Notes under the pieces: model-generated
Told to the model about the DNA's origin: nothing
What the model saw: the letters and a program-made list of their open reading frames with translations, nothing else
The model's database searches: none
Shown here: positions 9,555 to 17,941 of the stretch, in pieces
Layout of the letters: each line of letters begins with the position of its first letter
How positions within the stretch are numbered: the stretch's first letter is position 1
Assembly (NCBI RefSeq): GCF_000373745.1
Contig: NZ_KB892291.1
Span: forward strand, 49,544-113,543
DNA from: Oligella ureolytica DSM 18253
GTDB taxonomy: Bacteria; Pseudomonadota; Gammaproteobacteria; Burkholderiales; Burkholderiaceae_B
DNA: 64,000 nucleotides
Direction of reading: 5' to 3'
Made by a program: the position numbers and the translations under genes

Positions 9555-9588
9555 GCTTTAAAAACTAGAGACAGTTTAGGAGCCGGAG

Positions 9589-10281
9589 ATGAAACTCTCG
9601 AGTGACACCAAGAAAAAAACACCTACACTCAAAATCGATCGCCATGGCTGGTTAAGACAATATACCGGCTATATCAGTTCGGGTTTCAATCTCCCGACCG
9701 CAGTGCCTGCAAGACAAACTCGGACTCGATCTCCTAATCAAAGCAAACCGGTGCTTCTGAAGCACGTCATGTCACCTAATTACTCTGGTCGGCCCAAAGG
9801 CATCAAGCCTAGCTTATTAGTGATTCACTACATAAGCCTACCACCGGATCAGTTTGGCGGCCCCTACATCGAACAGCTCTTTACCAATCACCTAAATCCG
9901 ACACAGCATCCTTTTTTTGAAGAAATAAAGGATTTACGCGTTTCAGCACACTTTTTAATTCGTCGCAATGGACAAATCATCCAGTTTGTCAGCACAGAAA
10001 AGATGGCTTTCCATGCCGGTAAGTCAGATTTTATCGGACGTGGACCGTGTAACCCCTACTCTATCGGCATTGAGCTTGAAGGTAATAGCACCACCGCATT
10101 TGAAGAGATTCAGTATGAGCGTCTAGCTTTATTAACCCTCGCGTTAAAACGACGCTATGGTTTGACTGCTGTCAGAGGTCACGAGCATATTGCACCTGGA
10201 CGCAAACAAGACCCCGGTCCATACTTCAATTGGCAATATTATGGCAAAAGCGCCGGTTGGCTCAAAAGACAGCAGCCTTAA
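9589..10281 (+). CDS. ampD: 1,6-anhydro-N-acetylmuramyl-L-alanine amidase AmpD
   Basis: A cytoplasmic zinc amidase that cleaves the stem peptide from anhydro-muropeptides during cell-wall recycling, and so controls AmpR-type beta-lactamase induction. Zinc ligands fit H80, H198 and D208; E162 (IGIELEG) and K206 match the catalytic pair. The gene starts with an AGGAG site at 9578-9582. Compared with the ~185-residue E. coli enzyme it has an extra basic, Ser/Thr-rich N-terminal region of about 45 residues. There is no signal peptide, which separates it from periplasmic AmiD. Confidence 0.93.
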   Translation: MKLSSDTKKKTPTLKIDRHGWLRQYTGYISSGFNLPTAVPARQTRTRSPNQSKPVLLKHVMSPNYSGRPKGIKPSLLVIHYISLPPDQFGGPYIEQLFTNHLNPTQHPFFEEIKDLRVSAHFLIRRNGQIIQFVSTEKMAFHAGKSDFIGRGPCNPYSIGIELEGNSTTAFEEIQYERLALLTLALKRRYGLTAVRGHEHIAPGRKQDPGPYFNWQYYGKSAGWLKRQQP

Positions 10282-10308
10282 TAAGCTAACTAGTAGTTAT
10301 AATAAATA

Positions 10309-10623
10309 CTACGGATGCTTATTTTTAATGCGCTCTTCCTGGTTAATACGAAAGACCAATTCAACAATATTTTTAACATTATATTTTTGAATTAGATTGG
10401 TGCGATGAACCTCGACTGTTCGAACTGAAAGATCCAAAGCAATAGCACACTCTTTACTGGTTAGTCCCTTTTTAATTAAAAGAAAAATCTCTCTTTCTCT
10501 ATTGGTCATCAGGTCCATCGTAAAAGGTCTATTTTTATTCGTTAGTTTATTTTCTTCATCTGCTTTATTAGCTTTAACGTGCTTTTCTGTTGCTTGTTTC
10601 TTGTTGAAAGAGTTTGTTTTCAT
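10309..10623 (-). CDS. Stand-alone LuxR-type HTH regulator (downstream of the pair)
   Basis: A 104-residue protein with only a GerE/LuxR-type helix-turn-helix at about residues 33-98 (REREIFLLIKKGLTSKE..., recognition helix near VRTVEVHR). The N-terminal ~30 residues are Lys/Asn-rich and low in complexity, with no receiver or autoinducer domain. It probably binds DNA as a dimer. It lies 14 bp downstream of a second protein of the same type and is likely co-transcribed with it. There is no obvious Shine-Dalgarno, so translation may be coupled to the upstream gene. The regulated genes are not evident. Confidence 0.8.
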   Translation of the reverse strand: MKTNSFNKKQATEKHVKANKADEENKLTNKNRPFTMDLMTNREREIFLLIKKGLTSKECAIALDLSVRTVEVHRTNLIQKYNVKNIVELVFRINQEERIKNKHP

Positions 10624-10637
10624 AATGCACCATAAAA

Positions 10638-10895
10638 TTATTGATTACCCAAGTTTTTATAAAAAAAACGACCATAGTCATGCTGTAATTCAGCTGCATT
10701 ATGTACACTGAGTTTTCTAAAAATATTTGCTCTATGTGTTTCTACCGTACGCTCAGAGATGAGTAAGCGGCTACTAATCTCCTTATTGCTGCACCCCTGA
10801 ACCACCAGCTTGCAAATACTTTCCTCCCGCTTAGTCAAACCAATAACTGCCGCAGCCGGCGACTTACTGTTTTTCTCATAAACAATGTTTTTCAT
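10638..10895 (-). CDS. Stand-alone LuxR-type HTH regulator (upstream of the pair)
   Basis: An 85-residue protein that is essentially one LuxR/GerE HTH: LTKREESICKLVVQGC begins near residue 20, and the recognition helix SERTVETHRANIFRKL follows. There is no phospho-receiver domain. AAGGAG lies about 10 nt before the ATG. It clearly resembles the adjacent protein in the HTH core but differs elsewhere, so this may be an old duplication. The long AT-rich region upstream (10896-11332) probably holds its promoter. Confidence 0.8.
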   Translation of the reverse strand: MKNIVYEKNSKSPAAAVIGLTKREESICKLVVQGCSNKEISSRLLISERTVETHRANIFRKLSVHNAAELQHDYGRFFYKNLGNQ

Positions 10896-11332
10896 GAATT
10901 AAAAACTCCTTACTTTTAATTGATATGATTTCTTTATCATGAAAATAAAGAAGCAATTCCTGCTTCTAATCTCCCACCCGAAGCAAGATGTTTCAATTAA
11001 ATAGTAATTTGGCCCCCATCGAAACAAGCAAATTGTTACCTCATGTTATTTATAAGTAGTTTTTTTAGATTTGTAGGCAATTACCCTAAAAAAACACACC
11101 CATTTGCTTTGCAAAAAAACAACTATTCTTTGAAAAATTGAAAATTATTTCTTGAGTTTTATAAAAAAATCTTGTTTTACTAAAAATAAAGTCCTCTTTT
11201 TTATAAAACCAATTAAATAACAAAATAAAAACATTAAATATCCATTAGTATTTTTCAATCTTGCTTAATGTCATATTTGTGCTAGAGTAGGAATTATTGA
11301 GGCGTTTTAATAACAAACCAAGAGAGGTGCTT
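10896..11332. other. AT-rich intergenic region between divergent LuxR-like and hpf genes
   Basis: About 437 bp, very rich in A/T runs, without a credible ORF. I see a short hairpin (arms AGAAGCA/TGCTTCT, 10949-10967) and the hpf promoter candidate at 11261-11288. The rest has no recognisable feature. The composition would suit a nucleoid-protein-silenced or UP-element-rich double promoter region (inference). Confidence 0.5.
11261..11288 (+). promoter_or_regulatory. Candidate sigma-70 promoter of hpf
   Basis: TTGCTT at 11261-11266 and TAGAGT at 11283-11288 are separated by 16 bp, about 45 bp upstream of the hpf start. A/T tracts lie upstream. No sigma-54 -24/-12 element was seen. Confidence 0.35.
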
Positions 11333-11644
11333 ATGAGTTCTACCAACTTATCTATTAACGGTCACCACCTAGAGGTTACACCGGCTATCCGTGAATACGT
11401 CATGAAGAAAATCGAACGTGTTCTTAAGCACACGGATAATGCAACAGCAGCCATTATCAACCTATCAGTTGAGCCACTTAAGCATCGTGCAGATATTACT
11501 GTCCGCGTTCCCGGCAAAGAGCTATTTTGTGAGGCTACTGAAGATGATCTATATGCGGCGATTGACATGCTAGCTGACAAAGCAGATCGTATGGTTCTTA
11601 AGCACAAAACTAAAAAATCTGACGCTGCCCGACGCGCAGTTTAG
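11333..11644 (+). CDS. hpf: Ribosome hibernation-promoting factor, short form
   Basis: A 103-residue YfiA/HPF-type protein that binds the 30S decoding centre and inactivates ribosomes in stationary phase or stress. It starts at ATG 11333 with AGAGGTG upstream, beginning SSTNLSINGHHLEVTPAI. The beta-alpha-beta fold core ends with basic residues (KHKTKKSDAARRAV). It lacks the C-terminal dimerisation domain of long HPF. In this lineage hpf precedes ptsN-hprK-rapZ; the rpoN gene often found just upstream is not here. An in-frame upstream ATT/ATG extension to 11297 is unlikely. Confidence 0.93.
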   Translation: MSSTNLSINGHHLEVTPAIREYVMKKIERVLKHTDNATAAIINLSVEPLKHRADITVRVPGKELFCEATEDDLYAAIDMLADKADRMVLKHKTKKSDAARRAV

Positions 11645-11668
11645 GTCTTAAAAACCACATTTACGCAT

Positions 11669-11701
11669 TGCCTAAATAATCATGTATTGATTATTTAGGC
11701 A
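11669..11701 (+). other. 14-bp perfect hairpin between hpf and ptsN
   Basis: TGCCTAAATAATCA and its exact complement (11669-11682, 11688-11701) flank a 5-nt loop. No T-tract follows, so it is not a typical terminator. It may be a processing or stability element that lets hpf mRNA accumulate separately from the downstream ptsN-hprK-rapZ message. Confidence 0.6.
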
Positions 11702-11822
11702 GTATTGATCTATAACTACTCTTATAGTCGTTCTATTGCACTGCAATAAATCCAGCAATCCGCTGAACTTATCCTAATTTTTAGTGAAATTAAATCCTCA
11801 TCACGAGGTAAATCATTCATAT

Positions 11823-12272
11823 ATGAACCAATTTGCGAATATTTTGAGCGTTGAGAATATCCTTCTCGATATAAATGTCACAAGCAAAAAGCGTGCTTTT
11901 GAACAGGCAGCTCTCCTCTTTGAAAACCATCAAGGAGTTTCTCGCTCAACTGTCTTTGATAGCCTTTTTTCCAGAGAGAGGCTTGGCTCTACGGCTTTAG
12001 GACATGGGGTAGCTGTACCTCACGGCCGCATTCCAAACTTAACTCAGCCGGCTGCGGCTTTTATGCGTTTGGCCAATCCTATCCCTTTTGACGCCCCGGA
12101 CAATGAAAATGTCAATATCTTGGTGATACTACTGGTCCCTGAAAATGCCACTCAAGAGCACTTGGAAATTTTAGCTTCTCTAGCAAAAACATTATCCAAT
12201 GAAGAAATTAGAGCTCAGCTACAATCACTAGACGATGAAGAGGCAATCTATCATCTCTTTGCTCAATCATAA
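11823..12272 (+). CDS. ptsN: Nitrogen-PTS EIIA component PtsN (EIIA-Ntr)
   Basis: A 149-residue EIIA-type-2 domain protein that accepts phosphate from NPr/HPr and acts as a regulator of potassium, phosphate and nitrogen functions rather than in sugar transport. The phospho-acceptor is His67 in the AVPHGRI motif. The start at ATG 11823 gives the normal family N-terminus; a GTG at 11784 would add 13 unusual residues. It is followed 16 bp later by hprK, so phosphorylation of HPr and of EIIA-Ntr are encoded side by side. Confidence 0.93.
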   Translation: MNQFANILSVENILLDINVTSKKRAFEQAALLFENHQGVSRSTVFDSLFSRERLGSTALGHGVAVPHGRIPNLTQPAAAFMRLANPIPFDAPDNENVNILVILLVPENATQEHLEILASLAKTLSNEEIRAQLQSLDDEEAIYHLFAQS

Positions 12273-12288
12273 GCCCTAAGGTATCCCC

Positions 12289-13227
12289 ATGGTAACAATC
12301 CAAGAATTGGCAAAAGAACATAGAGAAAGCCTGCATTTATCTTGGATAGCCAATAAAGAATTTGGCGACAAAGCACTACCTGAAACTGACCTGTCTTCAG
12401 CTGATTTGATAGGCCATTTAAATATGGTCCACCCCGATCGCATTCAAGTATTTGGTACTGAGGAAGTGGGTTTCTTTAATGGCCTACCAAAAGCAACGCA
12501 AAAGCGCTTACTTAAAGAACTGGGGGATCATAATGCCCCTTGTATTATTATTGCCGAAGGCCAAAAGACACCAAACACGCTATATAAGTTTTGTCTACAG
12601 CAAGGCATTCCTCTTTTGAGCAGTATCGTTGATGCGGCCTATTTAATTGATGCCATCAGGATTTATCTAAGTCGTCGCTACGCACCAAAGACCTTAGTCC
12701 ACGGAGTATTTATGGATGTCCTTGGGCTAGGCGTCCTTATTACCGGCGAGTCCGGTCTCGGCAAAAGCGAGTTAGCACTCGAACTTATTTCAAGAGGACA
12801 CGGCTTAGTCGCTGACGATGTGGTTGAGCTGAGTCGGCCGGCGATTGGTGTCATTGAGGGGCGATGTGATACCCTCCTACAAAACCTCCTAGAGGTAAGA
12901 GGTATCGGCCTTTTAGATATTAAAACCATCTTTGGTGAAACCTCAGTTCGCCGCAAAATGAATCTTAAACTGATCGTGCACCTAGTGAAATCACACGGCG
13001 AAGACTTTGAGCGCTTACCTCTCAATGAACAAAGTGAAGAGGTTTTAGGTCTGCCTATTCCTCGTGTTAAACTAGCAGTTATCGCTGGACGCAACTTAGC
13101 CGTTTTAGTAGAAGCCGCGGTACGCAACACCATCTTAAAATTACGCGGCATTGACACCTTGGCTGAGTTTATGGAACGTCAATCACAAGCCATCATGGAA
13201 AGCTCAAAAGATGAACCAAGAGATTAG
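12289..13227 (+). CDS. hprK: HPr kinase/phosphorylase
   Basis: A bifunctional enzyme that phosphorylates and dephosphorylates a serine on HPr. It has 312 residues, with an N-terminal MurF-like domain and then a P-loop GESGLGKS at about 153-160. The HprK signature region (EVRGIGLLDIKTIFG) follows, with the conserved RRKMNL segment after it. In proteobacteria, HprK occurs with the nitrogen-PTS genes (known). The HPr gene itself is not in this window. The end overlaps the start of rapZ by 17 bp, suggesting translational coupling. Confidence 0.95.
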   Translation: MVTIQELAKEHRESLHLSWIANKEFGDKALPETDLSSADLIGHLNMVHPDRIQVFGTEEVGFFNGLPKATQKRLLKELGDHNAPCIIIAEGQKTPNTLYKFCLQQGIPLLSSIVDAAYLIDAIRIYLSRRYAPKTLVHGVFMDVLGLGVLITGESGLGKSELALELISRGHGLVADDVVELSRPAIGVIEGRCDTLLQNLLEVRGIGLLDIKTIFGETSVRRKMNLKLIVHLVKSHGEDFERLPLNEQSEEVLGLPIPRVKLAVIAGRNLAVLVEAAVRNTILKLRGIDTLAEFMERQSQAIMESSKDEPRD

Positions 13228-14092
13228 CCCCTTAGTCCTAATTACCGGTATTTCCGGCTCAGGAAAAAGTGTTGCTCTAAACCAATTAGAGGACTTGGGT
13301 TATTACTGCGTAGACAATTTACCCATTCAATTACTACATGACTTTGTCGCCACCACGCGTGATGCCGCGATCAAAAAAGTAGCAGTGGCAATTGATATCC
13401 GCACGCCGGGTGACATTGGCAGTTTACCCGACATTATCACTGCGTTACGAGCCAGAGGCACGCCAGTCCTGACTATTTTCTTAGAGGCTGATGATCACAT
13501 TATTCTCCAGCGCTATTCTGAATCCCGCCGGCGCCACCCCCTAACAGACCGTGTAAATAATACGGAGGGAGAAACACCCTCTTTAGAGGAATGCGTACGC
13601 TACGAACGAAAGCATTTAGCCCGTCTAAAGTTGCAGGAACACAACATAGACACATCAAATATCAAACCTGCCCAACTTCGCGCGTGGATAAAGGACCTCG
13701 TGGGTGTTGATACTCGAAGTATCCTTTTGACTTTCGAATCTTTTGCCTTTAAAGTCGGTGTTCCTTCTAGCGCAGATTTAGTTTTTGATGTAAGATGTTT
13801 ACCAAATCCTTATTACGACCGTGAGCTGCGTCCTTTGACCGGTCGTGATGAGCCCGTAGCTTTATGGTTATCACAATTCGATATTGTGAATGAGCTAATC
13901 CAAGATATCGCCAGTTACATTGAAAAATGGCTTCCCTGTTATCAGCAAGACACACGCAGTTATCTTACTATAGCCATTGGATGTACCGGCGGACAGCATC
14001 GTTCTGTTTATGTTGTTGAGCAATTAGCCAAGATATTCTCCAATCATAAGTCGCTACGCGTCAGGCACAGAGCCCAGACGCCCAACCTATAA
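13211..14092 (+). CDS. rapZ: RNase adapter protein RapZ
   Basis: A P-loop protein (GISGSGKS at 13-20) of 293 residues. In enterobacteria RapZ delivers the GlmZ sRNA to RNase E and so controls amino-sugar synthesis; elsewhere its role is less clear. The C-terminal half contains FGVP-like AFKVGVPSSADLVFDVR and IGCTGGQHRSV signatures. The chosen ATG 13211 lies inside the hprK end. The ORF could be read from 13151, but those extra residues are shadow sequence within hprK. rlpA-like starts 2 nt after the stop. Confidence 0.95.
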   Translation: MNQEISPLVLITGISGSGKSVALNQLEDLGYYCVDNLPIQLLHDFVATTRDAAIKKVAVAIDIRTPGDIGSLPDIITALRARGTPVLTIFLEADDHIILQRYSESRRRHPLTDRVNNTEGETPSLEECVRYERKHLARLKLQEHNIDTSNIKPAQLRAWIKDLVGVDTRSILLTFESFAFKVGVPSSADLVFDVRCLPNPYYDRELRPLTGRDEPVALWLSQFDIVNELIQDIASYIEKWLPCYQQDTRSYLTIAIGCTGGQHRSVYVVEQLAKIFSNHKSLRVRHRAQTPNL

Positions 14093-14094
14093 TC

Positions 14095-14826
14095 ATGATG
14101 AGTATAAAAAAATCATTGCTCTCTGCTGTATGTGTTGGCGGTTTATTTTTTTCAAGTATAGCCTCCGCTGCCCTACAGCAAGACTCCTCAATCCAGCAAT
14201 TAATTGGGGAGAGTGAAAGCACAAACACACCTACAACCGAATCTTTCCGCATTACCGTACACGGTATTTTTCCGGAAAGCGAATATGAAAGTCTATTTAA
14301 CGGTTCGCTAGAAAACGCTCCCACTCACAGTGCGGAAGAGTTGCAAGCCGCCTTAAACCCGCAAGCCGCCATTGAGCTTACGCATGACTTAAAAACTCAA
14401 CCTACCTTACGTGCTGAGAGCCAGCAGGGTTTAACCGGTCAACATGTCCGTGCTAAGCGTGGTAAGTCCTATGTCGTAAAAGGCATACGATACACCCCTT
14501 TTGCTTCCATCTCTGAATTTACCGAAATAGGCGAAGCTTCTTGGTATGGTCCCGGTTTCCATGGTCGAAAAACGGCTGCCGGCGAGCGCTACAATCAAAA
14601 TGAGCTAACCGCTGCCCATAAAGAGCTGCCTCTTAACAGCGTCGTGCGTGTAACCCACGAGATCACAGGCAAAAGTGTGGTAGTGCGCATTAATGACCGC
14701 GGTCCATTTCATGGTGATCGCGTCATTGACATGTCGTATGCTGCTGCCAAAGCGATTGGTATGCTCCAACAAGGTAAAGCCAATGTCAAAATTGAGCTTT
14801 TACCCAAAGGCAAACCAAGTCTTTAA
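14095..14826 (+). CDS. rlpA: RlpA-like septal ring lytic transglycosylase family protein
   Basis: A secreted protein of 243 residues. The signal peptide (about residues 6-24) ends near SIASAA. An undefined middle region is followed by a double-psi beta-barrel: GEASWYGPGFHGRKTA at about 143-158, then the conserved NDRGPFH motif. RlpA acts on glycan strands lacking stem peptides at division sites. There is no C-terminal SPOR domain and no clear lipobox, so this is a short periplasmic form. It starts 2 nt after rapZ and ends at a terminator. Confidence 0.85.
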   Translation: MMSIKKSLLSAVCVGGLFFSSIASAALQQDSSIQQLIGESESTNTPTTESFRITVHGIFPESEYESLFNGSLENAPTHSAEELQAALNPQAAIELTHDLKTQPTLRAESQQGLTGQHVRAKRGKSYVVKGIRYTPFASISEFTEIGEASWYGPGFHGRKTAAGERYNQNELTAAHKELPLNSVVRVTHEITGKSVVVRINDRGPFHGDRVIDMSYAAAKAIGMLQQGKANVKIELLPKGKPSL

Positions 14827-14855
14827 GCTGTTAGCCTAGAGCTTGCTACGAGTAC

Positions 14856-14891
14856 AAGCGCCTAACTTATTCATTTAAGTAGGCGCTTTTT
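14856..14891 (+). terminator. Intrinsic terminator after rlpA-like gene
   Basis: AAGCGCCTA-(A)-CTTA pairs with TAAGTAGGCGCTT (one bulged A), then TTTTT to 14891. It sits between convergent rlpA and rsmI, and probably stops both. Confidence 0.8.
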
Positions 14892-14898
14892 GATCCGC

Positions 14899-15852
14899 TT
14901 AGCTATCTTTCAACTCCAACGCCGCTTGATAAGCCTCATCCCTAGACACGCCCATCACTTTGTGAAGGATTTTTGCGCTGTCTCGTACCGATACGCCATG
15001 CGCCAGCAACTCCTTTAACAAAGGCAGATAGTCATGATTGACTTGACTCTTGCTGGGTGGTTCAAACACTAAAACAAACTCACCCTTTTCTCTTTGCTTA
15101 TCCACAGCGAGCCAATCAGACAGCTCTACAATCGGCAGACACTGAATTTGCTCAAAGCGCTTAGTCAACTCACGCCCCACCATGATCTTGCGAGCAGGCT
15201 GTGTAGCACACAACTCAGTCAGCACCTTAAAACACTCTTTTAAGCGATGGGGCGTCTCATACATAACTACCGTCATAGGTTGTGCCAACCAATACTGCAA
15301 CCACGCCTGACGCGCATTCTTTTTGGCTGGGACAAACCCCGCAAAGGCGAAACTTGGCTGCTCATCTGTCGTAAACCCACTAGCCATCAAGGCCGTAATA
15401 ACTGCAGATGGCCCGGGAATAGGAGACACATTGAAGCCTGCCGCATGCACCTTAGCAACCAACTTAGAGCCCGGGTCACTGACCGCAGGCGCACCTGCAT
15501 CAGAGACTAAGGCGACTCGTTTGCCCGCCGCTAACAGCTCAATCACTTTCTCCGCAGCTAACGACTCATTATGCTGGTGCGCTGCAATTAACGGCTTATG
15601 AATTGAGTAAGCGTTTAACAATACTTGCGTAGAGCGCGTATCTTCGCAGGCGATCACATCAACCATTTGCAATGCATACAAAGCACGCTGCGAAATATCG
15701 GCCAAATTACCAATAGGCGTAGCCACCACATAAAGGCAGTGAGACGGCCATTGCTGACGCGACAAGCGCTCCTGCACCGTCATATTAATTAATTCATGCT
15801 CAGCATCAGCTGCTGCTAAGCTAGGTAGACAATTTGATCCCTCTTGACTCAT
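14899..15852 (-). CDS. rsmI: 16S rRNA 2'-O-ribose C1402 methyltransferase RsmI
   Basis: Methylates the 2'-OH of C1402 in the decoding centre using S-adenosylmethionine. The 317-residue SPOUT-independent tetrapyrrole-methylase fold is clear: VVATPIGNLADIS near residue 42, CEDTRST, LVSDAGAPAVSDPG and GPSAVITAL. The N-terminal ~35 residues before the fold are extra, so a downstream start is possible. The last ~60 residues form the family C-terminal helical region. It is divergent from yraN, as in many proteobacteria. Confidence 0.95.
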   Translation of the reverse strand: MSQEGSNCLPSLAAADAEHELINMTVQERLSRQQWPSHCLYVVATPIGNLADISQRALYALQMVDVIACEDTRSTQVLLNAYSIHKPLIAAHQHNESLAAEKVIELLAAGKRVALVSDAGAPAVSDPGSKLVAKVHAAGFNVSPIPGPSAVITALMASGFTTDEQPSFAFAGFVPAKKNARQAWLQYWLAQPMTVVMYETPHRLKECFKVLTELCATQPARKIMVGRELTKRFEQIQCLPIVELSDWLAVDKQREKGEFVLVFEPPSKSQVNHDYLPLLKELLAHGVSVRDSAKILHKVMGVSRDEAYQAALELKDS

Positions 15853-15915
15853 TTTTCACCTTCCCATGACTAAGATAAGATTTTAACCCCTAGCCTACAG
15901 CAAGGTGAGCTTATT

Positions 15916-16479
15916 ATGAAAAATGACAAGACTCAAATTAATATTAATAACACAACGCTTAAAGTTGCCATGCAACAGGTTCCCTGCGAGCAGGAAGTCG
16001 TTTTTAATTTAGCTTCAACACCAGACTTGCGACGCCCATACGGTCGCTATGGTAAAAGGCGCAACAAAAGAAGAGCGAGTATTCACTCAACTAAGTCGGC
16101 ACCTTCTCCTAGCCTCTCATCCTCTCAAGCTCAGGGACAATCTTTTGAGCAACGAGCGATTAGTTTTTTGCAAACAAAAGGTCTGCGCTTAATCGCCAAA
16201 AACCTACGCTGCAAGGCAGGAGAAATTGACTGTGTAATGCTAGATAAAAGCACCCTAGTCTTTGTAGAAGTGCGTCAGCGTAGTCATCGGCATATTAGCA
16301 ATGCAGCAGCCAGCATCACCAAAGAAAAACAACGTAAGATTAAACTGGCGGCTAATTACTTTTTACCCAAGTTGCACCAACACCTAGGACTCAATGAACC
16401 ACCCTATTGCCGCTTTGATGTAGTCACTTATGATGGCGAAGAGCAAAGCCATCGGTGGTTTATTAATGCATTTTATTAA
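15916..16479 (+). CDS. yraN: YraN/UPF0102-family endonuclease-like protein
   Basis: A 187-residue protein. The UPF0102 core, related to Holliday-junction resolvase-type nucleases, covers about 75-187: EQRAISFLQTKG, then KAGEIDCVMLD and LVFVEVRQR, which hold the acidic and basic active-site residues. The N-terminal ~70 residues are an unusual basic, low-complexity extension (PYGRYGKRRNKRRAS), longer than in E. coli YraN (131 residues). Its biological role is not established. It lies in the same order as E. coli: rsmI divergent, then diaA, then dolP. Confidence 0.85.
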   Translation: MKNDKTQININNTTLKVAMQQVPCEQEVVFNLASTPDLRRPYGRYGKRRNKRRASIHSTKSAPSPSLSSSQAQGQSFEQRAISFLQTKGLRLIAKNLRCKAGEIDCVMLDKSTLVFVEVRQRSHRHISNAAASITKEKQRKIKLAANYFLPKLHQHLGLNEPPYCRFDVVTYDGEEQSHRWFINAFY

Positions 16480-16574
16480 ATTGCTTCAGGTTACTCGGTT
16501 CAACAATCACCCGACTAAACTTTCGGCTATGATATTAGTCTACTCTCTTAAACCAATCACGATACTTTTAAAAG

Positions 16575-17162
16575 ATGAGCACCTTAAATCGCATCGAACA
16601 GCACTTCCTTGACAACGCAGCCCTTGTTGAACAGAGCTTAAAGGTCTTAGCTGAGCCTTTAGCACAGGGGATCGATCTGATGTTTCAGACGATTAGTAAT
16701 AATGGCAAGGTGTTAGCTTGCGGCAATGGCGGCTCCGCTGCAGACGCACAGCATTTTATTGCAGAGCTGGTCGGGCGTTTTGAACGCGACCGCTTTCCCC
16801 TGGCCGGCATTGCGCTTAATACAGACACCTCTATTTTAACGGCTGTTGGCAACGACTATGGCTATGACCAAGTTTTCGAGCGTCAGGTACGTGCTTTGGC
16901 TCAACCTGCAGACTTATTAGTGGCAATTTCTACAAGTGGTAACTCAACGAATGTTATTCGCGCTATCGAAGCAGCAAAAGAGTATGATATTCCTATTATT
17001 GCCCTCACAGGTCGCGGTGGTGGAACTATTGGGGAGCTTTTGACATCTAACGACATTCACCTTTGTGTACCCCACGACCGCACCATGAGGATTCAAGAAA
17101 TCCATATCTTGCTTTTACATATTTTATGTGATGGTCTGGATGTAGCCATACTCGGAGATTAA
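16575..17162 (+). CDS. diaA: SIS-domain protein DiaA/GmhA family
   Basis: A 195-residue single-SIS-domain protein with the phosphosugar-binding motifs GNGGSAADAQHF and STSGNSTN. By sequence it could be phosphoheptose isomerase (GmhA) or the DnaA-initiator-associating factor DiaA. Its position between yraN and dolP matches diaA in E. coli, which is why I prefer that name; annotation pipelines often call it phosphoheptose isomerase. No heptose biosynthesis genes lie nearby. It starts 95 bp after yraN and dolP follows after 3 bp. Confidence 0.8.
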   Translation: MSTLNRIEQHFLDNAALVEQSLKVLAEPLAQGIDLMFQTISNNGKVLACGNGGSAADAQHFIAELVGRFERDRFPLAGIALNTDTSILTAVGNDYGYDQVFERQVRALAQPADLLVAISTSGNSTNVIRAIEAAKEYDIPIIALTGRGGGTIGELLTSNDIHLCVPHDRTMRIQEIHILLLHILCDGLDVAILGD

Positions 17163-17165
17163 AGG

Positions 17166-17915
17166 ATGTTATCTAACACCCATTTAGGCCCTAAGTCAGT
17201 AAACTTATCGAAAAAAACTAAGCTTCGTCAATTATTAATTGCCGGCACACTTGCTTCATCACTTGCATTGACTGCTTGTGTACCCCTTGTCGTTGGTGGG
17301 GCAGCTGTTAGCGTTGCTACGGTGGTCAGTGATCGCCGCCCTGCCAGTATGCAGGCCAATGACAAAAAAATCAGCATATACGCCGAAAACAAAACAGGTG
17401 CAGTTGTTCCATCAGCGACATCACGAGTCAATGTGATGACATTTAACCACCGTGTTTTATTGACTGGTGAGGTAGCATCAGAAGAAGACAAACGCATCGT
17501 AGAGCAAGAAGTGCGTGAAATTGACGATGTCACTGACGTTGTCAACCAATTAATTGTTGGTCCGGTCGCCGATTTCTCTACTCGCAGCAATGACACATGG
17601 ATTAGCACCAAAGTCAAAACAGACTTCTTAGCTACTTCCGGCGTCCCGAGCGGCACCATTTTAACAACTACCTCACAAGGTGTGGTTTATCTTATGGGTC
17701 AAGTTACTGCGCAAGAGTCTGAAGCAGCAGCTAACGCAGCAGCCGGTGTCTCTGGGGTCAAAAAAGTTGTTAAAGTATTTGATTTGGCAAGCACCACAAA
17801 TAAGATCTCGACTTCGGCTGGCAACACGTCCAGCACAAGTGCTCCAAACGCAGGTAGCAACGTAAATAGCTCAGCCTCTACTAACGCAACACAAACTTTT
17901 CCTTTGGCAAACTAA
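17166..17915 (+). CDS. dolP: Outer-membrane BON-domain lipoprotein DolP (YraP)
   Basis: A lipoprotein with a signal peptide ending in LTAC (lipidated Cys near residue 39), then two BON domains (about 75-140 and 150-215). A Ser/Thr/Asn-rich tail closes the protein. DolP binds anionic lipids in the outer membrane and supports BAM activity and membrane integrity (known in E. coli). At 249 residues it is longer than E. coli DolP (191) because of the extended N-terminus and the low-complexity tail. It sits directly after diaA. Confidence 0.9.
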   Translation: MLSNTHLGPKSVNLSKKTKLRQLLIAGTLASSLALTACVPLVVGGAAVSVATVVSDRRPASMQANDKKISIYAENKTGAVVPSATSRVNVMTFNHRVLLTGEVASEEDKRIVEQEVREIDDVTDVVNQLIVGPVADFSTRSNDTWISTKVKTDFLATSGVPSGTILTTTSQGVVYLMGQVTAQESEAAANAAAGVSGVKKVVKVFDLASTTNKISTSAGNTSSTSAPNAGSNVNSSASTNATQTFPLAN

Positions 17916-17941
17916 CATAAAAATTCGCTAACGCTCTAACC

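Noticed and set aside
12678..13157. A 159-codon minus-strand open frame inside hprK
   Set aside because: Antisense shadow of a well-supported kinase gene.
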